This document shows, in pieces, positions 37,740 through 40,538 of a stretch of 40,538 nt of DNA. The DNA is from a virus: the IMG/VR virus record IMGVR_UViG_3300042430_001317, positions 1-40,538 of that record; one strand, 5' to 3'. Both the position numbers and the translations under genes were made by a program. Below the pieces are notes generated by a model, which saw nothing but the letters and a program-made list of their open reading frames with translations, searched no databases and was not told where the DNA came from. Numbering within the stretch: position 1 is the stretch's first letter; every line of letters begins with the position of its first letter.

Positions 37740-38005
37740 TAATTTTCCCAGTCGTCTTCGTTGTAATCCTCTTCTTCAGGATCCTCTTCTTCGTCGTCTT
37801 CTGTGTAGTCTTTGTCGTTGTCAAGATATGCTGTTAGTGCTCGTTTGATATCGGTGTCACCTTTGAATGCGGTCCGAATATCCTCAACATCACTATCATT
37901 GTCCATTAAAACTTGTACCACAGTTTCTGCTGCCTCGTTGCGATCAACTGTGTTTACAAATCGCTTGAGCTCTCCCCAAATTTCTGCTGCAACTGTTTCA
38001 CTCAT
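37739..38005 (-). CDS. Acidic conserved T4-like phage protein between uvsY and uvsX, 88 aa
   Basis: N-terminal helical region (MSETVAAEIWGELKRFVNTV; DIRTAFKGDTDIKRALTAYL) and a strongly acidic tail ending EEDYNEDDWEN. Small acidic proteins of this type occur beside uvsX/uvsY in several T4-like phages, but a function is not established. ATG at 38005 overlaps the uvsX stop by 4 nt. Confidence 0.75.
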   Translation of the reverse strand: MSETVAAEIWGELKRFVNTVDRNEAAETVVQVLMDNDSDVEDIRTAFKGDTDIKRALTAYLDNDKDYTEDDEEEDPEEEDYNEDDWEN

Positions 38006-39057
38006 TCTGCTTCCTCCTCGCCGGTACTTACCTCTTCCTTGATATTTCCAAAGTCTTTCATCACAGTGTCAAGACAGTTATCATCATTGCGTTCCCAACC
38101 TTTGCGGAACTTCTTGATGATTTCACCTTCGGTTGTGGTAAACACTAGACTGTTGCCTTCTTTCTTGAGCAGTCCTTTTTTCTCAATCAAATCAGTTAAT
38201 CCTGAGTAAGGACTCATACCTGTTGTGTAAGGAATCTTGACTTGCACGCCTTCGAATGGTTTGGCATAGCGTGTTTTCATTACTTTGCAACCAGCACGGA
38301 TGCCCATGACATCAGTAATCTTGTTGCCGTCCTCATCCTCTTTCAGTTTCATTTTCTTCATGGCCACAACAATTGAGCTGGCGTAAATGAAACCTTGACC
38401 GCCACTAATTTTGTCGTCTGGGTCAAACATATCCTGGCTTGCGTATGTGTGATTGGTACAAACCAAACCCACATTGTATGAACCAAACATGTTCACACAG
38501 TTGCGCACCAAGGCGGTGAGAGCTTTGGGTTTACGTCCTAGATCACCCTTCATTTCGCCTGCATCAAACTGGTTCACATCAGTGGGCGTTAGCAACATAC
38601 CCAATGAGTCAATCACAAACATGACCTTGGGACGCTCACCATCAGGCAAGGCCTTGTAGTCACTCATGAATGTGGAGATAGTTTTAGCCACATCATCAAT
38701 CATGGCCATACTCAGCTTGAGTAGTTTACTATCGCTTGTGTCAACTCCGAGTGCTTTGAGCCAATCTTCATCAAGAGCATTTTCACTGTCAATTAGCACC
38801 ACAAAGATGCCTTGCTCTTGTGCGTTCTTCACAATGTTACCTGAACAGATATAACTTTTACCTGCACCCGAGTCGCCAGCAAACACAGTGACCTTGCCTA
38901 GTGGAATGCCACGGTTAAAGTCTCCTGAGATCAGGTAGTTCAAGGCATAGTTGCCTGTAGATATCCAGTCTGTAGGATCGTTAAATCCAATACTAAGACC
39001 ATCAATGCTCTTAGTGATTTCCTTGCGGAACTTGCTTACGTCAAATGGTTTTCCCAT
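38002..39057 (-). CDS. uvsX: RecA-like recombinase UvsX, 351 aa
   Basis: Strand-exchange protein of T4-type recombination-dependent replication. The Walker A is GDSGAGKS (61-68) and Walker B is VMFVIDSLGM (145-154). The conserved VLIDSENALDEDW and CTNHTYAS (L2-type) segments and the acidic C-terminal tail (VSTGEEEAE) match UvsX. ATG at 39057 with AAGGAA upstream. It starts 3 nt after the preceding gene, and a candidate internal sigma70 promoter lies about 180 nt upstream of its ATG. Confidence 0.96.
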   Translation of the reverse strand: MGKPFDVSKFRKEITKSIDGLSIGFNDPTDWISTGNYALNYLISGDFNRGIPLGKVTVFAGDSGAGKSYICSGNIVKNAQEQGIFVVLIDSENALDEDWLKALGVDTSDSKLLKLSMAMIDDVAKTISTFMSDYKALPDGERPKVMFVIDSLGMLLTPTDVNQFDAGEMKGDLGRKPKALTALVRNCVNMFGSYNVGLVCTNHTYASQDMFDPDDKISGGQGFIYASSIVVAMKKMKLKEDEDGNKITDVMGIRAGCKVMKTRYAKPFEGVQVKIPYTTGMSPYSGLTDLIEKKGLLKKEGNSLVFTTTEGEIIKKFRKGWERNDDNCLDTVMKDFGNIKEEVSTGEEEAE

Positions 39058-39059
39058 GT

Positions 39060-39833
39060 TTATTCCTTTAGTATGCTTACTGTTTGTTTAACTTCTAAAT
39101 TTCTTAACCAGATATTTTTAAGATCTAACACATTATCATAGTAGTTGTGAAAATTGCCAATTGGCAAACTATTACCCAGTGCAGGCAACTTACGCTGTTG
39201 ACACCATGTTTGATATTCAGGTGGTGGTGTAACAGTATAAAATTTTTCTAACAAAATGTCAACCGCTCGTGTGGTTACAATATTAAAATTATTTGTTTCA
39301 CTATCTGGCTCACTGCCAACACACCATTGATTATAAGTATCACGTCCTAAATTATCATAGTGTATGCTTATTTGGTACTTGTCTAGTGTCAGCATCTCTT
39401 CAACATCGTGTCTGCTAGGCACAAAAGTTTTGTACGTTTTGGACTCTAGTCGAACATATTTAAAATAAATTTCAACTTGATGAATCAGGTCATTGATCAA
39501 ATTATAATCAATGCCGTTATGACTGCACAAATTTCCTAAATTAGGATGTTCGGAAATTTTTGAAACCCATTGTTTATGTAACAAATTAAAGTATGACTGA
39601 TCTATTGACTTTTGTACTGTAAACTTTACAATTTTAACACGGTCTAAAAATTGGTTAATGATATCCAACGCAGATAGTAGATTGTCCAGTACTTGATGAA
39701 TCTTTGCATAATACATCGTTGCAGTGAACAAACTAGCATCCGTGGTTACTGAATCGATCCATGTTTGAACAATTTTGTTTTTACATGGATCGATTAGCAA
39801 TGTGTCACCAGTTTGATTAAAAACCAGTTTCAT
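39060..39833 (-). CDS. Hypothetical protein between uvsX and gp32, 257 aa
   Basis: No recognised domain. It has many N, Q, I and L residues (MKLVFNQTGDTLLIDPCKNK; IHQVLDNLLSALDIINQFLD; FHNYYDNVLDLKNIWLRNLE) with predominantly helical patterns. AT-rich compared with neighbours, which may indicate later acquisition. Its ATG is 7 nt after the gp32 stop, so it is in the recombination/replication operon. A perfect sigma70-like promoter on the minus strand (39234-39262) is embedded in its coding region. Confidence 0.7.
   Translation of the reverse strand: MKLVFNQTGDTLLIDPCKNKIVQTWIDSVTTDASLFTATMYYAKIHQVLDNLLSALDIINQFLDRVKIVKFTVQKSIDQSYFNLLHKQWVSKISEHPNLGNLCSHNGIDYNLINDLIHQVEIYFKYVRLESKTYKTFVPSRHDVEEMLTLDKYQISIHYDNLGRDTYNQWCVGSEPDSETNNFNIVTTRAVDILLEKFYTVTPPPEYQTWCQQRKLPALGNSLPIGNFHNYYDNVLDLKNIWLRNLEVKQTVSILKE
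39234..39262 (-). promoter_or_regulatory. Candidate internal sigma70-type promoter upstream of uvsX
   Basis: Minus strand TTGACA (39262-39257), 17-nt spacer, TATACT (39239-39234), within the hypothetical gene. A transcript from about 39227 would reach uvsX, with a leader of about 170 nt. Confidence 0.5.
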
Positions 39834-39840
39834 TCCTGGC

Positions 39841-40538
39841 TTATTGCTTGTTTTGACGAGCGCGGATCATGGCCAAGATGTCTTGGGCATTACCACTAGG
39901 TTTGGCTGCTGTGACTGGCGCGGCAGCAGGTGCTGGTTCTTCATCAAATGCATCTTCGGCAACAGCCGCTGCTGGAGTAGCAACTTTGAGTACTGGCTTG
40001 GCAGCAGGTGCTGGTGTGTCTTCTGCATCACCGGCTGCGGCACCACCAGGTGCAGCCACGCCAGCTGGGCGGAAGTATTGACCCCAACGCTCAGTGTCGT
40101 ATGGTTGTCCATCTACTGATGCTTCAAACATCTCTTTGATGACCTTCAACTCAACATCGCCGGGACGCTTGGGCAGGAATGTGCTCAAGTCATACAAGCC
40201 GTGAGTTTCAATTGCAGCCTGTTCAGCTTCTGTGAGTGCTGATTCTTTTCTAGCCCACTTGGAACTGTTGTAGTCAGCAAAACCACCCTTTTGTGTTTTG
40301 GTGATACGGAAGTCCAAGCCACGCATCAAGTCAGTTGGCAATTCTTCCAACTCAGGATCCATCAACGCACCCTTGATTAGAGTAAACAGCTGAGGTCCAA
40401 TGATGAACTTACGGATGGGATTGTCCGGAGTTTTGTCTTCGGAGATGGGATTCTCACGCACAAAACCTTGGAACAGGTATGAACGTTTCTTCCAGTACTT
40501 ACGACCCATGTCTTCAAGGCTCTTGTCCTTGAACCAAG
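39841..40538 (-). CDS. 32: Single-stranded DNA-binding protein gp32, partial (N-terminus beyond right edge)
   Basis: The frame continues to the right window edge. The segment WFKDKSLEDMGRKYWKKRSY, followed by LFQGFVRENPI, is characteristic of the gp32 core (RKYWKKRSY plus OB-fold residues). The C-terminal part is Ala/Pro-rich and acidic (residues EDTPAPAAKP and EDAFDEEPAPAAAPV) before a short basic end (IRARQNKQ). In T4 the acidic C-terminal domain recruits UvsY, gp41/59 and others. It coats ssDNA for replication, recombination and repair. An internal ATG at 40509 is not the true start. Confidence 0.93.
   Translation of the reverse strand, partial: WFKDKSLEDMGRKYWKKRSYLFQGFVRENPISEDKTPDNPIRKFIIGPQLFTLIKGALMDPELEELPTDLMRGLDFRITKTQKGGFADYNSSKWARKESALTEAEQAAIETHGLYDLSTFLPKRPGDVELKVIKEMFEASVDGQPYDTERWGQYFRPAGVAAPGGAAAGDAEDTPAPAAKPVLKVATPAAAVAEDAFDEEPAPAAAPVTAAKPSGNAQDILAMIRARQNKQ

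Noticed and set aside
1-40538. CRISPR arrays, tRNAs, insertion sequences
   Set aside because: No regularly spaced repeats, no cloverleaf candidates and no transposase or terminal inverted repeats were recognised by eye.

Overview
The window is a contiguous piece of a T4-like (Tevenvirinae-type) myovirus genome. The diagnostic genes, all on the minus strand, are UvsX recombinase, UvsY mediator, gp32 ssDNA-binding protein (cut by the right edge), gp41 DnaB-type helicase, gp61 primase, gp62 clamp-loader small subunit, UvsW helicase and a class I ribonucleotide reductase large subunit (cut by the left edge). Moderate GC, many ATGA/TAATG gene overlaps and the large auxiliary content resemble T4-like phages of aquatic bacteria. 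The host cannot be fixed from the sequence. The early promoters are textbook sigma70 (TTGACN-17-TATAAT), which points to an ordinary bacterial host polymerase, probably proteobacterial (inference).

Layout: 1-1459 nrdA (partial); 1467-3637 a small unknown protein and a beta-helix tail spike or fibre; 3657-5509 a sigma70-driven operon with a secreted small protein, a 62-aa protein, iscU, iscA and a RecB-like nuclease; 5572-12030 a late (virion-type) block with TAAATA late-promoter motifs, including a large protein that appears to join a Pol-beta-type nucleotidyltransferase to a ligase-like KxDG domain; 12050-13060 a radical SAM enzyme; 13063-15475 helicase and primase; 15507-16975 a tail-type protein and a divergent small gene; 16950-22058 a translationally coupled run including a miniature protein with DNA polymerase III alpha palm motifs, a zinc-finger protein, an SGNH-like protein, gp62 and a second radical SAM enzyme; 22094-24417 uvsW and an unknown; 24451-27176 small early genes, most with their own promoter, plus an AAA+ ATPase; 27187-37278 a glycan-modification island (glycosyltransferases, methyltransferases, a cytidylyltransferase-cupin fusion), part of it (29420-33927) on the plus strand; 37287-40538 uvsY, uvsX and gp32.

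Three layers appear to work together. The first is DNA replication and recombination (41, 61, 62, uvsW, uvsX, uvsY, 32, nrdA). The second is virion assembly from late-type promoters. The third is host or virion remodelling: glycan and methyl transfer, Fe-S assembly factors (IscU, IscA) that could feed the two radical SAM enzymes, and a secreted protein. The most unusual points are the mini Pol III alpha-like protein, the nucleotidyltransferase/ligase-like fusion with a possible head-targeting N-terminus, a family of promoters with an invariant 17-nt spacer, and four genes whose ATG falls at the predicted transcription start (leaderless). There is no gene-free stretch longer than 300 bases, and no tRNA or CRISPR array was recognised.
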